From Phenylobacterium sp. (GTDB lineage: Bacteria; Pseudomonadota; Alphaproteobacteria; Caulobacterales; Caulobacteraceae): a stretch of DNA of 5,582 bases. The notes under the pieces are model-generated. The model saw only the letters and a program-made list of their open reading frames with translations. It had not been told where the DNA came from and searched no databases. The position numbers and the translations under genes are program-made. Location: positions 1-5,582 of the forward strand of contig JAQGIX010000424.1 in NCBI GenBank assembly GCA_028290925.1, in the 5' to 3' direction. Of this stretch, positions 1 through 5,460 are shown in pieces. Each line of letters starts with the position of its first letter. Position 1 is the stretch's first letter.

Positions 1-30
1 AACCGTAACAGTTCTGAGGGCTTGAAGCTC

Positions 31-51
31 ACGTCGCGTAGCAACGCGCGT
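31..51 (+). other. small hairpin in the leader before the L,D-transpeptidase
   Basis: CGCGT (35-39) pairs with ACGCG (44-48) around an AGCA loop. ACG (31-33) also pairs with CGT (49-51) if T34 is bulged out, giving an 8-bp stem. It lies 16 nt before the first ATG of the lipoprotein gene and no T-run follows, so it does not look like an intrinsic terminator. It may be a 5'-UTR structure or chance in GC-rich DNA. The remainder of 1-67 shows no gene and no promoter I can support. Confidence 0.25.
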
Positions 52-67
52 CCCACAGCTAAGGTTC

Positions 68-1279
68 ATGATGCGCTTCGCTCCGGCGGCCCTCCTACTC
101 GGCGCCGGCGGCCTCCTGCTGGCCGCCTGCACCGATCCCACGCCGGACACGGGCACAACGCCCACCCCGATCGCCCAGGTCGCGCCACAAGCCGCACCGG
201 CCCCCCCGCCGTCGGCGACGCCGCCGCCGCCGATGGTGCAGATCGCCGACCCCGCGCCGCTGGCCTTGCCGCCGGCCCCCGAGCCGACGCCGCCCGCGCC
301 GCCGCAGGCCGCGGCGATCAACGAGGCCACCTGGCCGCCGGCCGATCCGGCGGCGAAGGCCAAGAGCGGCGCCCTGATCCGCGCCGAGGTGCTGCTGGCC
401 CGCGCCCGCTTCTCGCCCGGAATGATCGACGGCCAGGACGGCGGCAATCTCAAGAACGCCGTGGCGGCCTTCGAGGCGGCCAAGGGCCTGCCCGTGGACG
501 GCGCTCTGAATCCCCAGGTTTGGACCGCCCTGACCCAGGCCGACGCGGGCCCTTCGGTGGTCGCCTATGTGATCGCGCCGGAGGACGTGAAGGGGCCGTT
601 CCTGGCGGCCATCCCGACCAAGTACGAGGACATGGCCAAGCTCGACCACCTGGGCTTCCTCAGTCCGCTGGAGGGCTTGGCCGAGAAGTTCCACATGGAC
701 CAGGCGCTGCTGAAGTCGCTGAACCCCGGCGCGGATTTCGGCCACGCCGGAACCCAGATCCTAGTCGCCGCGATCGGGCCGGAGACCCTGCCGGCGCCGG
801 TGGCGGCCATCGAAGTGGACAAGAACCAGCGCCAGGTCCGCGCCTATGGCGCCGACGGCGGCTTGCTGGCGACCTATCCGGCGACCGTCGGCTCAAGCGA
901 GCGGCCCGCGCCCACCGGGACCTTCACGGTCACCGGCGTGGCGCGCAATCCGACCTACACCTACGACCCGTCGCGGCTGACCTTCGGCGACAAGTCGATG
1001 GGCAAGCTGACCATCAAGCCGGGGCCGCACAATCCGGTGGGCGCGGTGTGGATCGACCTCTCCATCCCGACCTACGGCATCCACGGCGCGCCGGACCCGC
1101 GCCTGGTGGGCAAGACGGCGAGCCACGGCTGCGTGCGCCTGACCAACTGGGACATCCGCCAGCTGGCCTCGGGAGTGAAGCGCGGCGCGAAGGTCAGCTT
1201 CGTCGGGATCGAGCGGCCGCCGGGTCAGAAGGCCAAGCTCAACTCCGCCAGCGTAGGGTCGCTGCTTCCACTGGGTTGA
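68..1279 (+). CDS. lipid-anchored L,D-transpeptidase (YkuD family) with peptidoglycan-binding domain
   Basis: This is a probable peptidoglycan cross-linking or protein-anchoring enzyme. YkuD enzymes attack meso-diaminopimelate stem peptides through a cysteine. Seen, in order over 403 aa: a short hydrophobic signal ending in lipobox L18-A19-A20-C21; a Pro/Ala-rich linker (about 22-95); a PG_binding_1-like domain (about 103-157, with the IDG...AVAAFEAAKGLPVDG pattern); a degenerate LysM-like stretch (about 199-235, with SPLEGLAEKFHMD and LNPG); and the YkuD domain (about 246-380). The catalytic motif is complete: H339 in IHG, then S352-H353-G354-C355-V356-R357, with C355 the nucleophile. The residue after the lipid-bearing Cys is Thr, not Asp, which under the Lol rule of better-studied Proteobacteria favours the outer membrane. 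Two ATGs are in tandem (68 and 71); AAGG at 61-64 is better spaced for the second, so the protein may be one residue shorter. The 3' end overlaps the convergent oxygenase gene by 41 bp. The family call is secure; which L,D-linkage or anchoring reaction it performs is not. Confidence 0.93.
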   Translation: MMRFAPAALLLGAGGLLLAACTDPTPDTGTTPTPIAQVAPQAAPAPPPSATPPPPMVQIADPAPLALPPAPEPTPPAPPQAAAINEATWPPADPAAKAKSGALIRAEVLLARARFSPGMIDGQDGGNLKNAVAAFEAAKGLPVDGALNPQVWTALTQADAGPSVVAYVIAPEDVKGPFLAAIPTKYEDMAKLDHLGFLSPLEGLAEKFHMDQALLKSLNPGADFGHAGTQILVAAIGPETLPAPVAAIEVDKNQRQVRAYGADGGLLATYPATVGSSERPAPTGTFTVTGVARNPTYTYDPSRLTFGDKSMGKLTIKPGPHNPVGAVWIDLSIPTYGIHGAPDPRLVGKTASHGCVRLTNWDIRQLASGVKRGAKVSFVGIERPPGQKAKLNSASVGSLLPLG

Positions 1280-2336
1280 CGAAGGCGCGGCCCTCCCGCC
1301 GGCTGGCCGCCCACTCGCGCTTCAGCTGGTGGTACCACTTGGCCTGCTTGTCGGCGTCGTCGATCCACAAGAGCGGGGGATCGTACTTCAGGCCCTGGTT
1401 CTGCAGGTTCACCATGTCGCCGTCCTGGCGCAGGAAGGCGCGCGCGCCGGCGGCGATGAACGGCTTGAGGAACAGGAACGCCGGGTGGTCGGACCAGACG
1501 ATCTGGGTGATCCGGGTGCGGGTCTCCGAGACCGGCGTCAGGCAGGTGAGGGCGAGGACCTGGCGATTGCCGATGACGATATGCTCCCAGCGCAGGCCGG
1601 GGATCCGGAAGGTGATCTCGGTGAGCGGCTCGCCGCCCAGGATGGCGTAGGCGCGGCTGTTCTTCGAGGGTTCGTGGCGGACCATGGCGAAGCCCTGCTC
1701 CCGAGGCTCGAACCGCTTGGCCTTCTCGTGCTGGCTGCCCGCCGAGCGCCACCACCACTGCTGATGCACGTAAGGACCGTGCGCCGGGTCCATCAGCCCG
1801 ACGACGGCGTGGTCGATATGGGCGTCGAAGGTCATGCGGTCCACGAGCTTGGGCGCCCCGCCCACCACGCCGGGGAAGACCGGCGGCGGCTCGCTGGGCT
1901 CGGCCAGGCTGCGCGCATCGCCGCTCACCCAGACGAAGATCAGCCCCTGGCTCTCGGCCACCGGATAGCGCCGCACCCGGATGCGGGCGACGTCCATCGC
2001 CTGGTCGGCCACCAGCGAGGGGATCGCCGCGCAGGCGCCGTCCGCGGCGAACCGCCAGCCGTGGTAGGGGCACTCCACGGTCTCGGCGCCGGAGGCCTCG
2101 GTGTGGAAGCGCCCGGCCGACAGCGGCGCGGCGCGGTGCGGGCAGATGTCCCGCAGGCCGAACAGCTGGCCGGCCTTGGAGCGGCCCAGCAACACGGGCT
2201 CGCCGAGCAGTTCGTAGCGGGCAAGCTGGCCGGGCTTCAGCTCGGAGGAGAGCGCGGCGAAGTACCAGATGTCGGTGAGGAAGCCCTCGCCGAACTTCGC
2301 ATCCGCCTTCGCCAGCTTGGTGTCGCCCTCGGCCAT
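1239..2336 (-). CDS. Rieske [2Fe-2S] non-haem iron oxygenase, VanA/dicamba-monooxygenase-like alpha subunit
   Basis: This is a cytoplasmic oxygenase of 365 aa, expected to demethylate or hydroxylate an aromatic or related substrate using electrons from a separate ferredoxin/reductase (not in this window). Seen: a Rieske domain at about 22-135 with cluster ligands C65-P-H67 and C89-P-Y-H92, then a catalytic domain with mononuclear-iron ligands H186 and H191 in LMDPAHGPYVH. D183 fits the acid that links the two metal sites across subunits, and D305 (in RQDGDMV) fits the third iron ligand by alignment with the EDK of dicamba monooxygenase. The Asn usually four residues ahead of this region's first conserved acid pattern (NLMD) is Gly here (G180). 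A QQWWWR run follows the second His (192-197). An in-frame TAA lies four codons upstream (2346-2348), so the ATG at 2336 is the only good start. Its ribosome-binding site is weak, and the alpha-glucosidase stop is only 24 bp away, so coupled translation or shared mRNA is plausible. Substrate cannot be read from sequence. Confidence 0.92.
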   Translation of the reverse strand: MAEGDTKLAKADAKFGEGFLTDIWYFAALSSELKPGQLARYELLGEPVLLGRSKAGQLFGLRDICPHRAAPLSAGRFHTEASGAETVECPYHGWRFAADGACAAIPSLVADQAMDVARIRVRRYPVAESQGLIFVWVSGDARSLAEPSEPPPVFPGVVGGAPKLVDRMTFDAHIDHAVVGLMDPAHGPYVHQQWWWRSAGSQHEKAKRFEPREQGFAMVRHEPSKNSRAYAILGGEPLTEITFRIPGLRWEHIVIGNRQVLALTCLTPVSETRTRITQIVWSDHPAFLFLKPFIAAGARAFLRQDGDMVNLQNQGLKYDPPLLWIDDADKQAKWYHQLKREWAASRREGRAFVNPVEAATLRWRS

Positions 2337-2360
2337 CGGTCCGCTTTAGCCCCCCGCGGC

Positions 2361-4043
2361 TTAACGGGCCAGCCGCAGGAACACCGCGGCGTAGGGACTG
2401 AGGCCGAGCGAGGCCCCGCGTAGTTCCGCCTCGCCGGCGCGGACGGGCAAGAGCTCGGCGCCCTCCAGCGACGGCAGCGTGGGGGCGACCGGGGCGTCCG
2501 ACAGGTTGAAGACGCAGGCGATGCGCGCCTCGCCCTGCGTGCGCACGAAGGCCAGCACCGGGTCGGGCGCGTCGATGAACTCCAGCTCGCCGAGCGTCAT
2601 GGCCGGCGAGGCCTTGCGGAAGCCGATCATCTGGCGGGCGAAGGCCAGCGCCGAGTCCGGATCGGCGTCCTGCGACGCGACGCTCAGGCCTTCGTGCTCG
2701 CGGGCCATCGGCAGCCAGGGCGTCCCGCTGGTGAAGCCCAGGTTCGGCGCATCGGCGGCCCACGGCATGGGCGTGCGGCAGCCGTCGCGGCCGCCGGTGT
2801 AGGGCCAGTAGAGGTCGCCCACCGGATCGCGCAGCTGGTCGCGCGTGAGCTTCGCCTGCGGCAGGCCGAGCTCCTCGCCCTGGTAGATCAGGGTCGTGCC
2901 CTTCAAGGCGACCAGCAGGGCGAACATGAGCTTCGCCAGCTCCGGCGAGGCGTCCTCGCCGCCGAACCGGCTGAGCGTCCGGGGCACGTCGTGGTTGGAG
3001 AAGGAGATGGTCGGCCAGTGGGTCGGATAGGCGGCGAGCGTCTCGTAGTGGCCGCGAACGAAGTCCGGCGTCAGCTTGCGGGCCAGCAGCATGACGAAGG
3101 TGTAGCCCGAGTGCAGGCCGGCGTCGGGGGAGAGGTAGCCGCCGCAGCGGTCCTCCTCCTCGGAGAACTCGCCGAACACGAAGCGGTCTCCATGAGCTTC
3201 CACGCGCTTGCGGATGATCTCCAGCATCTGCTCGTTCTCCGGCAGGTTGGAGTCGTGGAAGTGGCGCTGCAGGTTGCCGGCGTGGCTCCAGTGATGGCGG
3301 GTGCGCTCGTCCGGCGGGACCGGCGGATTGTCGGCCAGGGTCTCGTCGTGCAGGAAGGTGCCGGCGACATCCAGGCGGAAGCCGTCGACGCCCTTGGCGA
3401 GCCAATGGTCGAGCACGCCCAGCGCCGCGTCGCGGGCCTCAGGGTTGCGCCAGTTCAGCTTCGGCTGCTGGCGGAGGAACTTGTGGTGGTAGTGCTGGCG
3501 CCTCGCCGGCTGGTAGGCCCAGGCCGGACCGCCGAACACCGACAGCCAGTTGTTGGGCGCCGTGCCGTCCGGGGCCGGGTCGGCCCAGACGTACCAGTCC
3601 GCCTTGGGGCCGTCCGCGCCGCCGGTGAGGCTTTCCAGGAACCAGGGATGTTCGTCGGAGGTGTGCGACAGCACCTCGTCGAGGACCACCTTCAGCCCCT
3701 TGGCGTGGGCCGCCGCCAGCAGGCGCTCGAAGGCGGCCATGCCGCCGTAGTCGCGGTGCACGCCCTCGAAATCGGCGACGTCATAGCCCCAGTCGCGGTC
3801 GGGCGAGGGATGGATCGGCGACAGCCAGATCCCGTCGACCCCCAGGGCCTTGATGTAGTCGAGCTTGGCCTCGACCCCGGCCAGGTCGCCGAAGCCGTCG
3901 CCGTCGCTGTCGAAGAAGCTCCGCACATAGACGTGGTAGAGGACGGCACCCTTCCACCACGGGGCGTTCCCCTCGGCTCGTCCCGGCGAAGGCCGGGATC
4001 CAGGTTCAGCCGCGGAGTCTCCTGGAGGATCGCCCGTGGTCAT
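2361..4043 (-). CDS. GH13 alpha-glucosidase (oligo-1,6-glucosidase/GH13_23-like)
   Basis: This enzyme hydrolyses alpha-glucosidic bonds at the non-reducing end of short oligosaccharides by a retaining mechanism. No signal peptide is visible, so it is probably cytoplasmic. Over 560 aa: an N-terminal tail (1-27), a TIM barrel from about W29, and a C-terminal beta domain (about 480-560). Catalytic residues are D225 (nucleophile, GFRLDVA), E292 (acid/base, VFGEFSE) and D352 (SFSNHDV), with R223 and H351 beside them. Conserved region I is D122-E-V-L-S-H127. D45-x-D47-x-D49-x-F51-x-D53 matches the single metal site of oligo-1,6-glucosidases. The residue after the nucleophile is V226, which in this family usually goes with alpha-1,6 rather than alpha-1,4 cleavage. 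The start is fixed: no other ATG, GTG or TTG is in frame between the clpP stop and residue 40, and GGGAG lies 6 nt upstream. Residues 13-23 are encoded by a REP unit. The gene sits 60 bp after clpP and 24 bp before the Rieske gene. Confidence 0.94.
   Translation of the reverse strand: MTTGDPPGDSAAEPGSRPSPGRAEGNAPWWKGAVLYHVYVRSFFDSDGDGFGDLAGVEAKLDYIKALGVDGIWLSPIHPSPDRDWGYDVADFEGVHRDYGGMAAFERLLAAAHAKGLKVVLDEVLSHTSDEHPWFLESLTGGADGPKADWYVWADPAPDGTAPNNWLSVFGGPAWAYQPARRQHYHHKFLRQQPKLNWRNPEARDAALGVLDHWLAKGVDGFRLDVAGTFLHDETLADNPPVPPDERTRHHWSHAGNLQRHFHDSNLPENEQMLEIIRKRVEAHGDRFVFGEFSEEEDRCGGYLSPDAGLHSGYTFVMLLARKLTPDFVRGHYETLAAYPTHWPTISFSNHDVPRTLSRFGGEDASPELAKLMFALLVALKGTTLIYQGEELGLPQAKLTRDQLRDPVGDLYWPYTGGRDGCRTPMPWAADAPNLGFTSGTPWLPMAREHEGLSVASQDADPDSALAFARQMIGFRKASPAMTLGELEFIDAPDPVLAFVRTQGEARIACVFNLSDAPVAPTLPSLEGAELLPVRAGEAELRGASLGLSPYAAVFLRLAR
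3976..4003 (-). repeat. REP unit inside the alpha-glucosidase coding sequence
   Basis: A hairpin with stem TCCCGGC (3981-3987), loop GAAG (3988-3991) and stem GCCGGGA (3992-3998). Read on the minus strand it encodes residues of about 13-23 of the alpha-glucosidase (EPGSRPSPGRA), a low-complexity stretch unlike the barrel that follows. It keeps an open frame through the gene. Confidence 0.75.
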
Positions 4044-4049
4044 CTCCGG

Positions 4050-4054
4050 CTCCC
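4050..4054 (-). promoter_or_regulatory. ribosome-binding site of the alpha-glucosidase
   Basis: GGGAG on the minus strand, 6 nt from the ATG at 4043. It lies within the REPIN spacer, overlapping a partial REP core, and supports the chosen start. Confidence 0.6.
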
Positions 4055-4066
4055 GGCGATTGCCAT

Positions 4067-4094
4067 CTGGGTCCCGGCGTTCGCCGGGATGAGC
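4067..4094 (+). repeat. REP unit between clpP and the alpha-glucosidase gene
   Basis: A hairpin with stem TCCCGGC (4072-4078), loop GTTC (4079-4082) and stem GCCGGGA (4083-4089). It starts 9 bp downstream of the clpP stop, where REP hairpins commonly protect the 3' end of the upstream transcript or reduce read-through. No T-run follows on the minus strand, so it is not a standard intrinsic terminator. Confidence 0.75.
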
Positions 4095-4103
4095 GGTTGA
4101 AGC

Positions 4104-4724
4104 TTAGGCCTCGCCGATGCGGGTGATGATCCGCGAGACGATTCCGTAGTCCACGGCCTGTTCGGCGCTCATCCAGAAGTTCCGCTGGGTGTCCTTCTCG
4201 ATCCGCTCCAGGGTCTGGCCGGTCTCGCGGGCGATGACGCGGTTCACCCGCTCGCGCATCTTGATGATCTCCTCGGCCTCGATCTCGATGTCCGAGGCCT
4301 GGCCGCGCACGCCGCCGGTGGGCTGGTGCAGCAGGAAGCGGGTGTTGGGCAGGCAGAGACGGTTCTCCTTCTCCGCACCCAGGTAGATGTGCGCGCCCGA
4401 GCTCGCCACCCAGCCGGTGCCGATCACCTTCACCGGCGCGCCGCAGAACTTGATCATGTCGTGGACGGTGTCGCCGCTCTCCACGTGGCCGCCCGGCGAG
4501 TTGATGATGATCCGGATCGGGGCGTCGCTCTCCGAGGACAGCGCGGTGATCTGGGCGGTGACCCGCTCGGCCAGCCGCATGTCGATCTCGCCGAAGATCA
4601 GCACGGTGCGCGACTTGTAGAGCGCGTTCTGGACCGGCCCCGCCGTCATCGGCATGTCGGGCAGGCGGGACTTCTCCTCCTCGTCCGGTTCGTCGTCGTC
4701 CAGCCGGACTCTCCATTGCGTCAT
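4104..4724 (-). CDS. clpP: ClpP-type serine protease subunit (paralogue with acidic N-terminus)
   Basis: A proteolytic subunit expected to form barrel-shaped oligomers and degrade proteins fed by an AAA+ unfoldase; cytoplasmic. Protein of 206 aa, close to normal ClpP length. The triad is complete: S108 (GWVASSG, aligned with the Ser of GQAASMG), H133 (LLHQP) and D178 (IEKDTQ). INSPGGHVESGD (about 74-85) matches the ClpP oxyanion-region pattern. The N-terminus differs from housekeeping ClpP: it lacks the ERSYDIYSRLL axial-pore segment and instead has an acidic run D10-D-E-P-D-E-E-E followed by ALYKSRTVLIFGEI. From memory, proteins with the FGEI and GTGWVAS motifs are a recurrent second ClpP in Proteobacteria, separate from clpX; no clpX is seen here. 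The start at 4724 has a perfect AAGGAG 6 nt upstream. A longer frame to 4871 exists, but its extra 49 residues look like non-coding GC-rich sequence. Probable first gene of a clpP, alpha-glucosidase, Rieske transcript. Confidence 0.92.
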   Translation of the reverse strand: MTQWRVRLDDDEPDEEEKSRLPDMPMTAGPVQNALYKSRTVLIFGEIDMRLAERVTAQITALSSESDAPIRIIINSPGGHVESGDTVHDMIKFCGAPVKVIGTGWVASSGAHIYLGAEKENRLCLPNTRFLLHQPTGGVRGQASDIEIEAEEIIKMRERVNRVIARETGQTLERIEKDTQRNFWMSAEQAVDYGIVSRIITRIGEA

Positions 4725-4730
4725 CAGGGG

Positions 4731-4736
4731 CTCCTT
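4731..4736 (-). promoter_or_regulatory. ribosome-binding site of clpP
   Basis: AAGGAG on the minus strand with a 6-nt spacer to the ATG at 4724. It decides in favour of the 206-aa ClpP over the 255-aa frame starting at 4871. Confidence 0.8.
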
Positions 4737-4803
4737 GGGCCAGGCCGGGGCAGGGCGCGCCGCCGAGGCGCCGCAAGTCCACCGGCGGAATTGCTCCCTT
4801 GCA

Positions 4804-4831
4804 GTTATTGGGCTCGGCGGGTTCCCGCAAG
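4804..4831 (-). promoter_or_regulatory. possible heat-shock (RpoH-type) promoter for clpP
   Basis: Minus strand: CTTGCG (4831-4826), 13-nt spacer, CCCAATAAC (4812-4804). This resembles the RpoH pattern of CTTG followed 13-17 nt later by CCCCAT, but the -10 box matches only in part. It would give a leader of roughly 70 nt to the clpP ATG. The spacer contains a GCGGG/CCCGC dyad (4817-4828). ClpP genes are often heat-shock controlled, which makes the reading plausible; chance is also possible. Confidence 0.3.
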
Positions 4832-4854
4832 CCGGCCGGCGCAGATTCCCTCGC

Positions 4855-4878
4855 CGGTGCGCCCCTTGCATCGCACCG
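4855..4878. promoter_or_regulatory. 7-bp inverted repeat upstream of the acetyltransferase
   Basis: CGGTGCG (4855-4861) and CGCACCG (4872-4878) are perfect inverted arms around a 10-nt centre (CCCCTTGCAT). It ends 22 nt before the likely GNAT start at 4901. It could be a transcription-factor operator in the divergent promoter region or a hairpin in the GNAT leader. No cognate regulator is in the window. Confidence 0.3.
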
Positions 4879-4900
4879 AACCTCAGGCGAGCCTCACCGC

Positions 4901-5422
4901 ATGACCATGCTCACCCCCGCCCTGACGCTGGAGATCGGCCCGGCGGCGCCTGCCGACACGCCGGAGATCGCCGAGGTGCTGCAGGCGGCCGCCCGCTGGA
5001 TCGAGACCTGGCGCGGCCGGCTGTGGGACCCGGGCCTGCTGGGCGAGGATTTCGTGGCCCCCATCGTCGCCCGCGGCGAATTCCTGGTGGCGCGCACCGA
5101 GGGCGAGATCGCCGGCGTCGCCATCGTCCAGCCGGAGGATGCCCTGTTCTGGCCCGACAAGCCGCCTGGCGAGGCGGGCTATCTGCATAAGCTGGTGATC
5201 CGCCGGGCCTATGCCGGCCAGGGCGTCTCGCGCGCGCTGATCGAGGCCGCGGCGATGCGCGTCGCCGGCTGGGGGCGGAGCCTGCTGCGCCTCGACTGCC
5301 ACCCGGACCTGGCGCGGGTCTATGTGGGCTTCGGCTTCCGGAAGATCGACGAGCGGCTGGTCGTCCATCCAGAGAGCGGCCGCATCACCGTGGCCCGCAT
5401 GGAGCGGCGGCTCGGCGCTTGA
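4901..5422 (+). CDS. GNAT-family N-acetyltransferase
   Basis: A probable acetyl-CoA-dependent acetyltransferase of 173 aa; the acceptor (small molecule, peptide or protein) cannot be told. Seen: the opening beta strand and helix (LEIGPAAPADTPEIAEVLQAAARW), strand 4 and motif A at about 95-118 (LHKLVIRRAYAGQGVSRALIEAA), and the motif B region at about 129-149 (LRLDCHPDLARVYVGFGF). The CoA pyrophosphate loop normally reads (Q/R)-x-x-G-x-(G/A); here it is A105-G106-Q107-G108-V109-S110, with the basic first position occupied by Ala unless R102 substitutes. I chose the ATG at 4901 because similarity to the fold begins right after it; ATG 4907 is also possible. The frame stays open back to 4799, but the additional 34 residues look non-coding and include the inverted repeat. 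The ribosome-binding site is weak (AGGCGA at 4885-4890, 10 nt away). Divergent from clpP, with 176 bp between start codons. Confidence 0.85.
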   Translation: MTMLTPALTLEIGPAAPADTPEIAEVLQAAARWIETWRGRLWDPGLLGEDFVAPIVARGEFLVARTEGEIAGVAIVQPEDALFWPDKPPGEAGYLHKLVIRRAYAGQGVSRALIEAAAMRVAGWGRSLLRLDCHPDLARVYVGFGFRKIDERLVVHPESGRITVARMERRLGA

Positions 5423-5460
5423 CCTCACCTGCGCCCGCGCCGCAAATGGCCGGCAAGATC

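Larger units (their letters stand above)
3976..4094. repeat. REPIN-like element (two inverted REP units) spanning the alpha-glucosidase start
   Basis: The element is 119 bp with 28-bp terminal inverted repeats: 3976-4003 against the reverse complement of 4067-4094, 25 of 28 identical, with identity ending abruptly on both sides. Each unit is itself a hairpin with a TCCCGGC/GCCGGGA stem. The pattern resembles the dispersed CCCGGC...GCCGGG repeats common in proteobacterial chromosomes and the paired REP form called REPIN, which RAYT transposases move in trans. One end is 9 bp past the clpP stop; the other lies inside the alpha-glucosidase gene. The spacer holds that gene's ribosome-binding site and ATG, plus a 9-bp partial REP core (4051-4059). 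Only one element is visible here, so its dispersed nature is inferred from family knowledge. Confidence 0.75.

Noticed and set aside
1213..1220. GCGGCCGC palindrome near the 3' end of the transpeptidase gene
   Set aside because: It is an 8-bp GC palindrome (NotI site) inside coding sequence, expected by chance in such DNA, with no T-run to act as terminator.
22..1650. Long plus-strand open frame over the L,D-transpeptidase and oxygenase 3' end
   Set aside because: It is out of frame with the YkuD gene, shows no domain, and is full of Arg/Gly/Pro as expected for a shadow frame in GC-rich DNA.
1225..3405. 726-codon minus-strand open frame
   Set aside because: It runs across the real Rieske and alpha-glucosidase genes in another frame with low-complexity Arg/Pro/Ala sequence and no recognisable motif.
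4051..4059. Third REP unit in the REPIN spacer
   Set aside because: Only a 9-bp core match (TCCCGGCGA) with no second hairpin arm; treated as a fragment.
1329..4100. Plus-strand open frames of 364 and 468 codons antisense to the oxygenase and alpha-glucosidase
   Set aside because: They mirror genes whose catalytic motifs are intact on the other strand; their translations are Val/Gly/Arg-rich shadows.
4725..4871. N-terminal extension of ClpP to an ATG at 4871
   Set aside because: The perfect AAGGAG before 4724 and the non-conserved, Arg/Pro-rich character of the additional 49 residues favour the shorter protein.
4799..4900. N-terminal extension of the GNAT protein to an ATG at 4799
   Set aside because: The added 34 residues have no relation to the fold and cover the clpP promoter region; the fold starts right after the ATG at 4901.
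5419..5447. TTGACC-N17-GCAAAT as a promoter for the SDR gene
   Set aside because: The -35-like box overlaps the GNAT stop codon and the -10-like box is poor; too weak to list as a feature.
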